From Panacagrimonas sp052386745 (GTDB lineage: Bacteria; Pseudomonadota; Gammaproteobacteria; Nevskiales; Nevskiaceae), in contig JBQTJW010000006.1 in assembly GCA_052386745.1 (NCBI GenBank), positions 17,860 through 81,859 of the forward strand: a stretch of DNA of 64,000 nt, written 5' to 3'. Positions 31,235 through 42,061 of this stretch are shown here, in pieces. The first letter of the stretch is position 1. The number at the start of each line of letters is the position of its first letter. Made by a program: the position numbers and the translations under genes. The notes under the pieces were generated by a model that worked only from the letters and a program-made list of their open reading frames with translations, searched no databases and was not told where the DNA came from.

Positions 31235-32031
31235 GCGACGTTCTGGCTAAGATTCTGGCCCGCAAGCGGGAGGAGGTCGCGGAGCTGCGCAAGCTGTACC
31301 GGGTTTCGGCCGGCCTGCTCAAGCGCGCGGAGAGCCAGTCGCCGCCCCGCGGGTTCACGGCCCGGCTGCGTGCCCTGGCCGATGCCGGCAAGGCGGCGGT
31401 GATCGCCGAGATCAAGCGCGCCTCGCCCAGCAAGGGGCTGATCCGCCCCAACTTCGATCCGGCGTGGATCGCGGGCGAATACGAGGCAGGGGGTGCGGCC
31501 TGCCTGTCCATTCTGACGGACGAGGATTTCTTCCAGGGATCAGCCGCCGATTTCGCGGCTGCCCGCGAAGCCACCGCGCTGCCGGCCATCCGCAAGGATT
31601 TCATCATCGATGAGCTCCAGGTGCTGGAGTCGCGCGCCATGGGTGCCGACTGCATCCTGCTGATCGCCGCGGCGCTGACGACGGCGCAGTTGAGCATCCT
31701 TCACCGCAACGCGCGGTTGCTCGGGATGGATGTGCTGATCGAAGTGCATGACCGTTCCGAACTCAGCGCGGTGCTGGGTGCGCGGCTGGGGCCCGACTTG
31801 CTAATCGGCATCAATAACCGGAACCTCCGTACCTTCGAAACCAGCCTGGAAACCACGCTGGAGCTGTTGCCCTGGATACCCGCGGGACACGAGGTGGTCA
31901 CGGAGAGCGGAATTGCCACCCCGGCTGACGTGAAGAAGATGATGGGTGCCGGCGTGCGCCGGTTCCTCGTCGGTGAATCCTTGATGAAACAGCCCAACCC
32001 GGGCGTAGCGTTGCGTCGTCTGATCGCGTGA
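31231..32031 (+). CDS. trpC: Indole-3-glycerol phosphate synthase
   Basis: 266 residues from the ATG giving MSDVLAKILARKREEV. It is a TIM barrel that closes the indole ring. AEIKRASPSKGLI holds the catalytic Lys; FQGSAADF, RKDFIIDELQVLE, IGINNRNLRTF and TESGIATPADV are also conserved. It is a single-function protein, not fused to trpF. It ends the visible trp cluster; the acyltransferase starts 60 bases on. Confidence 0.97.
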   Translation: MSDVLAKILARKREEVAELRKLYRVSAGLLKRAESQSPPRGFTARLRALADAGKAAVIAEIKRASPSKGLIRPNFDPAWIAGEYEAGGAACLSILTDEDFFQGSAADFAAAREATALPAIRKDFIIDELQVLESRAMGADCILLIAAALTTAQLSILHRNARLLGMDVLIEVHDRSELSAVLGARLGPDLLIGINNRNLRTFETSLETTLELLPWIPAGHEVVTESGIATPADVKKMMGAGVRRFLVGESLMKQPNPGVALRRLIA

Positions 32032-32091
32032 AGGCGGTCTGACGCATCCCAACGGCGTTGCCCTGCGCGACGTCCTGCGAGAGAGCCCCTG

Positions 32092-33195
32092 ATGCTGTTC
32101 AACATCCAGTACCTTCGCGGCATTGCCGCTTTGCTCGTCGTGCTGGGGCACACCCTGCAGCTGATGTCAGCGAAGCTGGCGCCAATCGAACACCCATTTG
32201 CGCTGCTTTTCCTGGAGCGTGGAGCGATTGGCGTCGATCTCTTTTTCGTGATCAGTGGCTTCATCATGTACCTCATCTCCTTCAACAAGGAGGGTGGCAT
32301 TGCCGCCACGGGACAGTTCTGGGCCCGGCGAATCGTCCTCATCGTGCCGCTGTACTGGCTGATCACCACGTTGGTGATCTGCTTCTATCTCACCGGTATT
32401 CCCAAGTCGGCCGTCGATCTGGGCCTCCACGCCGTGGCCAGGAGCTACCTGCTCCTGCCGGTGGAGAACGTGGCGGGTGGCCTGGGGCCGGTGGTGCAGG
32501 TGGGCTGGACCCTGATCTTTGAGATGTTCTTCTACTTCAGCTGCGGCCTCGCCCTGTTGTTGCCGGAGCGGCTGCGGCTGGGGGCGGTCAGCCTGTGGAT
32601 CATGGCGCTCGCGGTTGCCGGCATCTGGATCTCGCACGACGACCACGGGGTGGTGATGGCCACCTACACCAGCCCGCACCTGCTCATGTTTCTCGTCGGC
32701 GTCTGGATCGGCTGGGCCTATCGCTCGGCCCTGCGTCTGCCCGGCCCTGCCGCCTTCGCGCTCGTTGGCTTGGGGTTCTGGGCGCTGGTGTATTTCTACG
32801 AGGGCGAGGAAAACCTGCGGTGGGCGGTCACCGGGCTGCCGGCCGCCGCGGTGGTCCTGGGCTTGGTGATGCTGCACAAGGTCCACGCTGCCAATCCGCG
32901 GCGCCCAATCCGCTCGCTCCTGCTGCTGGGCGATGCGTCGTACAGCCTGTACCTGACCCATGCCGCCGCCCAGTTTCCGCTGTCGTACGCCACGCGCTTC
33001 GTCCCCGGAGATGGAAGTGCCGTGCTGTGGGGCTGTTTTGCGGCGGCGATGGTGGTGCAGCTCTCCTTTGCGCTGGTGGTTTTCCGCTGGTTCGAGGTGC
33101 CCGTCACCACCTACCTCAATCGCCGGCTGTTCGGCGACAGGGACTCGTCGCAATCCACGCGGGTGAGCGCTGGCGCTGCCGCCAGCGCCGCCTGA
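32092..33195 (+). CDS. Acyltransferase 3 family membrane protein
   Basis: 367 residues with about ten membrane segments. LRGIAALLVVLGH carries the near-N-terminal His and FFVISGFIMYLI with RR shortly after is typical of acyltransferase 3 (OafA/NodX-like) enzymes that O-acylate sugars or lipids at the inner membrane. The final block LGDASYSLYLTH is also conserved. The substrate cannot be predicted, as no polysaccharide genes are nearby. Confidence 0.88.
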   Translation: MLFNIQYLRGIAALLVVLGHTLQLMSAKLAPIEHPFALLFLERGAIGVDLFFVISGFIMYLISFNKEGGIAATGQFWARRIVLIVPLYWLITTLVICFYLTGIPKSAVDLGLHAVARSYLLLPVENVAGGLGPVVQVGWTLIFEMFFYFSCGLALLLPERLRLGAVSLWIMALAVAGIWISHDDHGVVMATYTSPHLLMFLVGVWIGWAYRSALRLPGPAAFALVGLGFWALVYFYEGEENLRWAVTGLPAAAVVLGLVMLHKVHAANPRRPIRSLLLLGDASYSLYLTHAAAQFPLSYATRFVPGDGSAVLWGCFAAAMVVQLSFALVVFRWFEVPVTTYLNRRLFGDRDSSQSTRVSAGAAASAA

Positions 33196-33290
33196 ACCAT
33201 TCCGATCCACGGGAGAAGGCCAGGGTCCGTCCGCGACGGCTGGCGTTCCCGCGGCTATGATCGCCGCCCATTTTTCACGGCTCGCTGCGC

Positions 33291-34193
33291 ATGTGGTTCC
33301 GAAACCTGTTGCCGTACCGCCTCGACGGCGCCTGGACCCTGAATCCTGGCGAGCTCGAAGCAAGACTGTCCGCACGACCGCTGCTGCCCTGCTCCGGCCT
33401 TTCCGCGCAGAGCCAGGGCTGGGTGCCGCCGCGCGAGGATGGCCCGCTGGTCTGCGGTCAGGGGCGGCAGGTCCTGTTTGCGCTCGGGACTGAAACCAAG
33501 TTGCTACCTGCGTCGGTGGTCAAGGACGCCGCCCGGGAAAAGGCCGCCCAGATCGAGAGGCGCATGGGCTTCAAGCCGGGCAAGAAGCAATTGCGGGAGA
33601 TTCGCGAACAGATCACCTCCGAGCTTCTGCCCAGGGCATTCGCCCGGCGGACCGCGACGCGGATCTGGATCAGTCCCGAGTCCGGCTGGCTGGTGGTGGA
33701 TAGTGCCAGCGTCAAGCGGGGAGAGGATGTGCTGTCGGCGATCCGCGACACCCTGGGCGAATGCGCCGTGCACCCGCTCTCCACCGTCCAGTCGCCGATG
33801 GCGGGAATGACCCAATGGCTGGCCGCCGGCGATGCCCCGATGAATTTCTCGCTCGATCAGGACTGCGAGATGAAGACCGGCGGCGACGATCCGTCCGCCG
33901 TCCGCTTTGCCAAGCATGGGTTAGAGGGCGAGGACGTGCGGCGCCACGTGAAGGACGGCAAGTCCGTGACCCAGCTCGGGCTGGTCTGGAACGACCGCAT
34001 GCGCCTGGTGCTGGCCGACCCGGGAGTAATCAAGCGCCTGAAGTTCGAGATGATCGAGCAGGATCGCGCCGAACACGAGGCGCAGGGGAATGCCGACGAA
34101 CGCTTCGATGCGGATTTTGCGCTGATGTGCGGCGACTTGACCGCTCTACTCGACAACCTCGTGACGGCGCTCGGGGGCCTGGCACAGCGCTGA
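33291..34193 (+). CDS. rdgC: Recombination-associated protein RdgC
   Basis: 300 residues, the normal length. RdgC forms a ring-shaped dimer on DNA and restrains RecA. It starts MWFRNLLPYRL; LLPRAFARRTATRIWI, GWLVVDSASVKRGEDVLS and MTQWLAAG are family landmarks. It stands alone and converges on the response regulator gene 242 bases away. A marker of proteobacterial core genome. Confidence 0.95.
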   Translation: MWFRNLLPYRLDGAWTLNPGELEARLSARPLLPCSGLSAQSQGWVPPREDGPLVCGQGRQVLFALGTETKLLPASVVKDAAREKAAQIERRMGFKPGKKQLREIREQITSELLPRAFARRTATRIWISPESGWLVVDSASVKRGEDVLSAIRDTLGECAVHPLSTVQSPMAGMTQWLAAGDAPMNFSLDQDCEMKTGGDDPSAVRFAKHGLEGEDVRRHVKDGKSVTQLGLVWNDRMRLVLADPGVIKRLKFEMIEQDRAEHEAQGNADERFDADFALMCGDLTALLDNLVTALGGLAQR

Positions 34194-34435
34194 GCGGAGT
34201 CCGCGGCCCCCGCCCGCGCGGGAACTTGTACGGCGCACATGACTGTAACGCTCCCGGGGGCGGAAATATCGCCGACGCCATGGGTATTCATTTCGCCGAA
34301 GCTTTTTCGCGCCCCAGAGATATCGGCCGCGATCTCGGTAGTTGGGGGCAGCATTCGATGCGGGTGATCCGGGACGACCCGTCCGGATCAAGGGAGTGAT
34401 CGGTGTTCCGTTCCAGCGGAATCAGAAGCGGAAAT
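34194..34435. other. Gap between convergent rdgC and response regulator genes
   Basis: 242 bases with no supportable gene. Short frames on either strand show no similarity. No remnant of a histidine kinase, which would be expected after a PhoP-type regulator gene, was recognised here. Confidence 0.5.
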
Positions 34436-35113
34436 CTACTGGCGCGGAAGATCCCAGCGATAACCGCTGCCGCGGAGCGTCGTGATGGGCGCGAGGCTGC
34501 CGTCCGGGTCGAGCTTGGTGCGCAGGCGCCGGATGAACACTTCGATCACGTTGCTGTCCCGCTCGTCTTCCTCGGCGTAGAGATGTTCGGTGAGTGTGGA
34601 TTTCGAGACCACTTCACCGGCGTGCAGGATCAGGTATTCCAGCACCTTGAACTCGTAGGCGGTCAGTTCCACCGGGTTGCCGTTCACCGTCACCGATTTG
34701 GCCGTGGCGTCCACCGTGACGGGGCCGCAGGTCAACTTTGGCTGCGCCCAGCCACCGGCCCGGCGGAGCAGCGCGCGCGCGCGCGCCAGGAGCTCTTCGC
34801 GATGGAAAGGCTTGACCAGGTAATCGTCGGCGCCGGCTTCCAGCCCTTCCACCTTGGTCTGCCAGCCATCACGTGCCGTAAGCACCAGGATCGGGAATCC
34901 GCGGCCGGCCTTCCGAGCCTTGCGGATGATCTCGATGCCACTGGTGCCGGGCAGGCCGAGGTCGACGATGGCGATATCGACCGGATACTCGATGGCCATG
35001 TACAGCCCGTTTTCCCCGTCTGCCGCCTGGTCGACCGCGAAACCTTCGTCCACGAACATCTGGGTGACCTGGCTGCGCAGATGCGGATCGTCTTCAATGA
35101 CCAAGGCGCGCAT
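34436..35113 (-). CDS. OmpR/PhoP-family response regulator without an adjacent kinase
   Basis: 225 residues. The receiver domain (1-115) has the acidic pocket (IEDD, residues 6-9), the phospho-acceptor D51 in IVDLGLPG, Thr in LTARD and Lys in YLVKPF. The winged-helix DNA-binding domain follows, with LTAYEFKVLEYLILHAGEVV and the final TLRGSGYRWDL. It resembles PhoP. A small PepSY protein precedes it by 23 bases; no sensor kinase follows in this window, so the partner must be elsewhere. Confidence 0.92.
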   Translation of the reverse strand: MRALVIEDDPHLRSQVTQMFVDEGFAVDQAADGENGLYMAIEYPVDIAIVDLGLPGTSGIEIIRKARKAGRGFPILVLTARDGWQTKVEGLEAGADDYLVKPFHREELLARARALLRRAGGWAQPKLTCGPVTVDATAKSVTVNGNPVELTAYEFKVLEYLILHAGEVVSKSTLTEHLYAEEDERDSNVIEVFIRRLRTKLDPDGSLAPITTLRGSGYRWDLPRQ

Positions 35114-35136
35114 ACGATCGGGGGTGTCCTGGGATT

Positions 35137-35418
35137 TCAGTGGTAGGGAATGAAGACGACGCGCACGTCGCCATTGAGGAGCAGCTTGACGTGGTAGCCG
35201 TCGATGGCGTTCTCCACGTTCAGAACCTTGCCACCGCCATAGCGCTTCTGCGCTTCCCGTGCCGCCATTGCCGGGGGCTTGCCGGGCTTGCTGATCTGCG
35301 AGGCCGGCGGGAGCAGGCGGTCCGGCGTCGGTCCCGCCGTCACGGCCCCGTCCAACGCAACGATGCTGGCCAAGCCCATGAAGACGACCGCCGGCACCGT
35401 ATGTTGAGAAGACATCAT
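35137..35418 (-). CDS. Small exported PepSY-domain-like protein
   Basis: 93 residues. A signal peptide (to about AVTAG, residue 29) is followed by a PepSY-like unit: MAAREAQKRYGGGKVLNVEN and YHVKLLLNGDVRVVFI. In other gammaproteobacteria small PepSY genes often stand before PhoP-type two-component systems and may modulate the sensor in the periplasm. Here it is 23 bases upstream of the orphan regulator and likely co-transcribed. Confidence 0.8.
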   Translation of the reverse strand: MMSSQHTVPAVVFMGLASIVALDGAVTAGPTPDRLLPPASQISKPGKPPAMAAREAQKRYGGGKVLNVENAIDGYHVKLLLNGDVRVVFIPYH

Positions 35419-35767
35419 CGAATTCTAATCACTTAACGGCTTACATCGGGGGTGAAGTTTGACTTTGCGCGCCACGAGTCACGGCGGGTTCATCCGGCTG
35501 AAAATTACGCCGACGATCTGAATTGCCACTGAAGCGCGTCCACCAAATCCACCGCGACCGGCAGGCGGCCCGGATGGGCGGATCGGCGAGGGCACTGCGG
35601 CGCTTGCCGGGCGTGGCGACCATCAGGGTCAGCATCGGACGCTGACCGGAACGATGACGATCGTGCGCCCGGACGCCTGCAAGGCCAATGCGTTTTCTTC
35701 ACAGACCGTAAAATGTCGCCCCCGCCGCGTTGCGGCCTCCGCAATTCCGTTGCCCGAGCTTTTGCCC
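35419..35767. other. Intergenic stretch between divergent PepSY and thrC genes
   Basis: 349 bases with no supportable gene. It must hold promoters for both directions. A TAAAAT resembling a -10 lies about 60 bases before the threonine synthase ATG, but its -35 is unconvincing. A 64-residue minus-strand frame inside has no recognisable features. Confidence 0.45.
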
Positions 35768-36886
35768 ATGCGTTACACCGGTCTGGTCGAACATTTCCGT
35801 CACCGCCTTCCGCTTGCCAGGGAGGCACGCGCCATCTCGCTCGGCGAGGGCCGCACCGCGCTCATCAAGCTCGAAAACCTGCCGAAGCGGCTGGGGTTCG
35901 AGAACGAGCTGTACGTGAAGTTCGAAGGGCTCAACCCCACGGGATCGTTCAAGGATCGCGGCATGACGGTGGCGGTGACGCAGGCCGTGCACGAGGGCGC
36001 GCGCGCCATCATCTGCGCGTCCACCGGCAACACCTCCGCCGCCGCGGCGGCCTACGCCGTGCGCGCGGGGCTGACCGCCTTCGTGCTGATTCCCGAGGGC
36101 AAGATCGCGCTGGGCAAGCTGGCCCAGGCGGTGGTGCACGGCGCCGTGGTGATCCAGGTGCTGGGCAATTTCGACGACGGCATGCGCCTGGTGAAGGAAG
36201 TGGCGCAGACGGCGCCGGTCACCATCGTCAATTCCATCAACCCGTTCCGGCTGCAGGGCCAGAAGACGGCGGCGTTCGAGATCGTGGAAGCGCTGGGCCG
36301 GGCGCCGGACTACCACTGCCTGCCGGTCGGCAACGCCGGCAACATCACGGCGCACTGGATCGGCTATTCCGAGGCCTACGGCATCGTCACGCCGGCCAAC
36401 CCGCTGCCGGTCGAACTGCGCGGCTACTCGATGGAAGCGATCGCCGCCAACCGCCCGAAGATGGTCGGCTACCAGGCCACCGGCGCGGCGCCGTTCCTGC
36501 GCGGCGGCCGGGTGGCCAACCCGGACACGGTGGCCACCGCCATCCGCATCGGCGACCCGCAGTCCTGGGACGCGGCCTGGGTGGTGCAGAAGGAGTCCGG
36601 CGGCTGGTTCGACGAGTGCACCGATGCCGACATCCTCGCCACCCAGAAGCTGCTGGCCGAGAGCGAGGGCGTGTTCTGCGAGCCCGCGTCCGCCGCCTCG
36701 CTGTGCGGGGCGCTGCGCGACATCCGGAACGGCAAGATCGAGCCCGGCAAGACCGTGGTGTGCACGCTCACCGGCAACGGCCTGAAGGATCCGGACATCA
36801 TCATGAAGGACGGCCTCTCCGGCCTGATCCGCGTGGCGGCGGAACGCGCCGCGGTGGAGCGCGAACTGCTCGGACGGATGAAGTAA
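35768..36886 (+). CDS. thrC: Threonine synthase
   Basis: 372 residues from the ATG giving MRYTGLVEHF. It converts O-phosphohomoserine to threonine with pyridoxal phosphate. PLP is bound by K62 in NPTGSFKDRGM; the CASTGNTSAAAAAYA and PVGNAGNITAHW loops bind substrate and phosphate. It belongs to the shorter ThrC type common in actinobacteria and some proteobacteria. The frame can be extended 38 codons upstream without homology. Confidence 0.93.
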   Translation: MRYTGLVEHFRHRLPLAREARAISLGEGRTALIKLENLPKRLGFENELYVKFEGLNPTGSFKDRGMTVAVTQAVHEGARAIICASTGNTSAAAAAYAVRAGLTAFVLIPEGKIALGKLAQAVVHGAVVIQVLGNFDDGMRLVKEVAQTAPVTIVNSINPFRLQGQKTAAFEIVEALGRAPDYHCLPVGNAGNITAHWIGYSEAYGIVTPANPLPVELRGYSMEAIAANRPKMVGYQATGAAPFLRGGRVANPDTVATAIRIGDPQSWDAAWVVQKESGGWFDECTDADILATQKLLAESEGVFCEPASAASLCGALRDIRNGKIEPGKTVVCTLTGNGLKDPDIIMKDGLSGLIRVAAERAAVERELLGRMK

Positions 36887-36946
36887 GGCGCGGCTTGCCC
36901 CGTCACGCTGCTAGACTTTGCGCCGTTCCAGCGACGTTGCGATGGC

Positions 36947-37576
36947 ATGAACTGGGTGGATTACAGCATTCTCGGCATCGTTTTCCTGTCCGTCATCGTG
37001 GGTTTCTTGCGCGGCTTCACGCGGGAATTTTTCGGCCTGGGAGCCTGGGCTCTGGCGCTGGGGCTGACCGTGCTGCTGGGGCACAAGGCCGTGGTGTTCC
37101 TCCAGCCTTATCTCGCGGTGCCGCTGGTACGTGCGGGCGTCGGCTACGGCGGGCTGTTCCTGCTGGGCCTGCTGGCGGGCGGCGTCATCACCGCGCTGCT
37201 GGTGTCGCGGGTGCGTCAGAGCCGGTTTTCGAGCGCTGATCGCACGCTGGGCTCGGGCATCGGCCTGATCCGGGGCATCCTGCTGGTGGGCCTGGCGGTG
37301 CTGCTGGGCAACACCATGGGGCTGCGGGACAAGCCGTGGTGGCAGCAATCCGCCCTGGTGCCGCCGGCCAGGACGATCGCCGACGGCCTGGGCGTGCTGA
37401 TCCCCAAATCCTGGCTCGACCCCTTGCGACCTGACGGAGCCGCCCAAACGGTACCGGTTCGCGACGACGTGTCCCGCGACGCCAGAATCCGCCACACCGT
37501 CCCCCGCGACGCCGTATCTCGGGACGCCGTATTTCCGGACGCCGTATCCCTTCCGGCTCCGGCCCATTCTGTCTGA
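36947..37576 (+). CDS. cvpA: CvpA family inner-membrane protein with a repeat-bearing tail
   Basis: 209 residues. Four membrane segments in the first 125 residues, with the typical MNWVDYSILGIVFLSVIVGF start and FTREFFGLGAWALAL. CvpA proteins are linked to colicin V export and envelope stress, and sit before purF in many gammaproteobacteria, as here (11 bases). The C-terminal 45 residues are unusual: arginine/aspartate-valine repeats encoded by 15-bp DNA repeats, not part of the family domain. Confidence 0.9.
   Translation: MNWVDYSILGIVFLSVIVGFLRGFTREFFGLGAWALALGLTVLLGHKAVVFLQPYLAVPLVRAGVGYGGLFLLGLLAGGVITALLVSRVRQSRFSSADRTLGSGIGLIRGILLVGLAVLLGNTMGLRDKPWWQQSALVPPARTIADGLGVLIPKSWLDPLRPDGAAQTVPVRDDVSRDARIRHTVPRDAVSRDAVFPDAVSLPAPAHSV
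37506..37550. repeat. Three 15-bp repeats at the 3' end of cvpA
   Basis: Units at 37506-37520, 37521-37535 and 37536-37550 share GACGCCGTAT and encode RDAVS, RDAVF, PDAVS. A looser copy precedes them (RDDVS, RDARI). Fifteen is a multiple of three, so copy-number changes stay in frame. Confidence 0.75.
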
Positions 37577-37587
37577 GGACGCGCTCC

Positions 37588-39108
<1,521 letters not shown>

Positions 39109-39221
39109 GGCAGCGCGCGCTGGCCGGCCAGCTTCAAACTGCGGGCGCCGGCTGAAACGGCGGTCGCCTCCCGTGGTCGTTTTGCTCAACCGAGGGCCCC
39201 GCGCAGGCGGCCGGCATCCAC

Positions 39222-40457
39222 ATGACTGAACTCGCAGCGCCAGAACAGATCGTCATCGTCGGCGGTGGACAGGCCGGCGCCGAAACCGCCGCCGAGCTGC
39301 GCCGGCAGGCGTACGCCGGGCGCATCACGCTGGTGAGCGACGAGCCATACCTGCCATACAAGCGGCCGCCGCTGTCCAAGGCTTATCTTGCAGGCGCGGC
39401 GCCGGTGGAGTCGCTGTACGTGCTGTCGCAGGCCGCGCTGGCCAAGTCGGACATCGAGTACATGGCCGGCGCGCGCGCGCAGGCCATCCACCGAGCGGAC
39501 CGGACGCTGATGCTGGCCGACGGCCGCAGGCTGCCCTACGACCGTCTGATGCTCGCCACCGGCGGGCGCCCGCGCGCGCTCGCGATTCCGGGCTCGGCGC
39601 TGCCCGGTATCTTCGCGCTGCGCGGGATCGCGGACGTGGCCGCCATCCGCGCGCACTTCGCGCCCGGTCGCCGGCTGGTCATCGTCGGCGGTGGCTACAT
39701 CGGGCTGGAAGTGGCGGCGGTGGCCACCAAGCTGGGCTTGCAGGTGACGGTGCTGGAGAACATGCCGCGCGTGCTGCAGCGCGTGACGGCGCCGCAGATG
39801 TCGCAGTTCTACGAGCGCGTGCACCGCGAGGCCGGCGTGGACGTGCGCACCGGGGTGCAGCTGCTGGGCTTCGAGTCCGCGGGCGACGCCATCGAGGTTC
39901 TGCTGGGCGAAGGCCGCGTGCCGGCGGACCTCGTGATCGTCGGCATCGGCGTGATTCCCAACACCGAGCTGGCCGCGGAAGCGGGCCTGGCGGTGGACAA
40001 CGGCATCGTGGTGGATGCCTACACCCGCACCTCCGATCCGCACATCCACGCCGCGGGCGACTGCACCAATCATCCCAGCGAATTCCTCGGCCGGCGCATC
40101 CGCCTGGAGTCGGTGCAGAACGCCATGGAGCAGGGCCGCTGCGGCGCGGCCAACATGCTGGGCAAGGTGCAGCCCTACGCCAACGTGCCGTGGTTCTGGT
40201 CGGACCAGTACGACCTGAAGCTCCAGATGGTGGGCATTTCCACCGGCTACGAGCAGTGCGTGCTGCGCGGCGATCCGGCCAGCCGCTCGTTCGGCGCGTT
40301 CTACTTCCGGCAGGGCGTGCTGATGGCCGCCGACACCGTGAGCCGGCCGCAGGAATTCATGCTCGCCAAGAAGCTCGTGGCGATGCGCGCATCGCCCGAC
40401 CCGGCCCGCATCGCGGACGAGTCTGTGCCGCTCAAGGATCTGGTGCCCGCGGGCTGA
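39222..40457 (+). CDS. FAD-dependent NAD(P)H:ferredoxin reductase-like protein
   Basis: 411 residues. Two dinucleotide folds: FAD-binding IVIVGGGQAGAETAAELR at the N-terminus and NAD(P)-binding LVIVGGGYIGLEVAAVAT near 150, then HAAGDCTNHP (FAD-binding Asp) and a C-terminal reductase domain with WFWSDQYDLKLQMVG. It resembles rubredoxin/putidaredoxin/rhodocoxin reductases that feed electrons to small redox proteins. No ferredoxin or monooxygenase partner is nearby, so its acceptor is unknown. Confidence 0.88.
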   Translation: MTELAAPEQIVIVGGGQAGAETAAELRRQAYAGRITLVSDEPYLPYKRPPLSKAYLAGAAPVESLYVLSQAALAKSDIEYMAGARAQAIHRADRTLMLADGRRLPYDRLMLATGGRPRALAIPGSALPGIFALRGIADVAAIRAHFAPGRRLVIVGGGYIGLEVAAVATKLGLQVTVLENMPRVLQRVTAPQMSQFYERVHREAGVDVRTGVQLLGFESAGDAIEVLLGEGRVPADLVIVGIGVIPNTELAAEAGLAVDNGIVVDAYTRTSDPHIHAAGDCTNHPSEFLGRRIRLESVQNAMEQGRCGAANMLGKVQPYANVPWFWSDQYDLKLQMVGISTGYEQCVLRGDPASRSFGAFYFRQGVLMAADTVSRPQEFMLAKKLVAMRASPDPARIADESVPLKDLVPAG

Positions 40458-40472
40458 GGCGTCGCGCGGCGC

Positions 40473-41147
40473 TCAGCGCGCGCCGCCGGTTTCGCGCTGC
40501 ACGTCGCGCTCGAAGTCGTCCTGCTTCAGGCGCCACATCGCCGGGTAGTGCTCGGCAAAGGTGCTGACGATGTCGGCCAGCGGCACGTCGTCGAACTCGC
40601 CGCGCAGGTTGACGTATTCCATGTGCCGGTTTCCGGCCAGGTCGAACGGGTGGTAGATGGAGTCGGCCGTGCCGTTGAAGTCCAGCGTTGCCAGCCCGAA
40701 CTTCTCGCACAGCTCGCGGTTGAACGCCGGCGTGGCCTTGAGCCAGCGCCCGTCCAGCAGGATGGACGTGTAGCCGTGGAAGTAGAACACGTCGGTGCGC
40801 ATGGCCTGGCGCAGGCGTTCGGTGGAGAGGTGATTGCGCACGTCGGCAAAGCCCAGGCGCGCGGGGATGCCGCAGGCACGGCAGGCCGCGGCCAGCAGCA
40901 CGGCCTTGTTGATGCAGAAGCCGCGGCGCTGTTCCAGCACGGTGCTGGCGCGCAGGCCTGCCACGCTCAGGTCGATCAGGTAGGGGTCATAGCGGATGTC
41001 GTCGCGCACCGCGTAGTACAGGCGCATGGCGCGCTCGCGGTCCGTGCCGCCAGACCCGGCATTGCGGCGGGCGTAGGCGCTGACCGCGGGGTGATCGGCA
41101 TCGATGATGGGCGTGGCTTGCAGGGTGCTGGCGGCGGAAGAGTCCAA
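40473..41147 (-). CDS. Transglutaminase-like cysteine protease-fold protein
   Basis: 224 residues. The catalytic Cys is probably C78 in RRGFCINKAVLLAAACR and the His H124 in FYFHGYTSILLDG; the third acid is unclear, since the usual D is replaced by the WLKATPAFN segment. Related proteins are common in bacteria with no fixed substrate; some act on peptides or amides. It is the last gene of the minus-strand lysE-slyX-pseudouridine synthase group, 35 bases behind its neighbour. Confidence 0.85.
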   Translation of the reverse strand: MDSSAASTLQATPIIDADHPAVSAYARRNAGSGGTDRERAMRLYYAVRDDIRYDPYLIDLSVAGLRASTVLEQRRGFCINKAVLLAAACRACGIPARLGFADVRNHLSTERLRQAMRTDVFYFHGYTSILLDGRWLKATPAFNRELCEKFGLATLDFNGTADSIYHPFDLAGNRHMEYVNLRGEFDDVPLADIVSTFAEHYPAMWRLKQDDFERDVQRETGGAR

Positions 41148-41182
41148 GCAATGTCTCCGGTGTGGGCGGGCGCGTCGCGCGC

Positions 41183-42061
41183 TCAGAGCGTGCGGCGGCT
41201 CTCGAAACGGCGCGGCTCGCCGCTCAGGGGATCGACGAACGCCAGGCTGCGCGCGAGCAGCTTGAGCGGGCGCGAAAAATCATCATCCGCGGCGTGGAGC
41301 AGTTCGGGATAGAACGGGTCGTTGACGATGGGCGCGCCGAGCGCGGCCATGTGCACGCGCAACTGGTGCTTGCGCCCCGTCACCGGCCGCAGGCGGTAGC
41401 GGGAGAGCGCGCCGTGCGGCACCTGCGATTCGATGAGGGTCTCGCTGTTGGCCGTGCCCGGTACTTCGCGCATGCGGAAGAACGGTTCGCCCGCCGCTAG
41501 CCGGCTCGTGTGCGTAAGTGGCAGGCGCAGGCCGGGCAGGGCGGGGGCCAGCGCCTCGTAAACCTTGTGCACCTGCCGTTGCGGAAACAGCGCCTGGTAG
41601 GCGCCGCGGCTGTCGGGGCGGAGCGAAAACGCCACCAGCCCGGCGGTGCCGCGATCGATCCGATGCAGCGGCACCAGGTCGTCCACGCCCAGGTTGCGCT
41701 TGAGGCGGACCAGCAGGGATTGCTGCACGAATCGCCCCGAGGGAATCACCGGCAGGAAATGCGGCTTGTCGATGATGAGCAGGTGCGCGTCGGCAAAGAT
41801 CACCTGCTCGTGGAACGGAATCTCGGGTTCGCGCGCCAGCTCTCGGTAGTAGTGCAGGGCCACGCCGCTGCGATAGGGCTGCGCCAGGCCCACCGCGGTG
41901 CCGTCGCTGTCGGTCACCAGGCCGTCGCGCAGGCGGCCGCGCCACACCTCCGGCGACATGGCCGGGAAGCGCTCGCACAGGAATTCCAGCACGGTTTGCC
42001 ACGGCCCCGGCGGCAGCTGGACGGTGCTGGCGCCCACTCCTTCGCGGACCGGCGCGTGCAT
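41183..42061 (-). CDS. RluA-family pseudouridine synthase
   Basis: 292 residues from the ATG giving MHAPVREGVG, which overlaps the slyX stop by one base. It isomerises uridine in rRNA or tRNA. The catalytic Asp lies in PLHRIDRGTAGLVAF; LLIIDKPHFLPV, GRKHQLRVHMAALGAPI and NDPFYPEL are conserved. There is no S4 domain at the N-terminus. The target site cannot be read from the sequence, although similarity to the RluA/TruC branch is likely. Confidence 0.9.
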   Translation of the reverse strand: MHAPVREGVGASTVQLPPGPWQTVLEFLCERFPAMSPEVWRGRLRDGLVTDSDGTAVGLAQPYRSGVALHYYRELAREPEIPFHEQVIFADAHLLIIDKPHFLPVIPSGRFVQQSLLVRLKRNLGVDDLVPLHRIDRGTAGLVAFSLRPDSRGAYQALFPQRQVHKVYEALAPALPGLRLPLTHTSRLAAGEPFFRMREVPGTANSETLIESQVPHGALSRYRLRPVTGRKHQLRVHMAALGAPIVNDPFYPELLHAADDDFSRPLKLLARSLAFVDPLSGEPRRFESRRTL

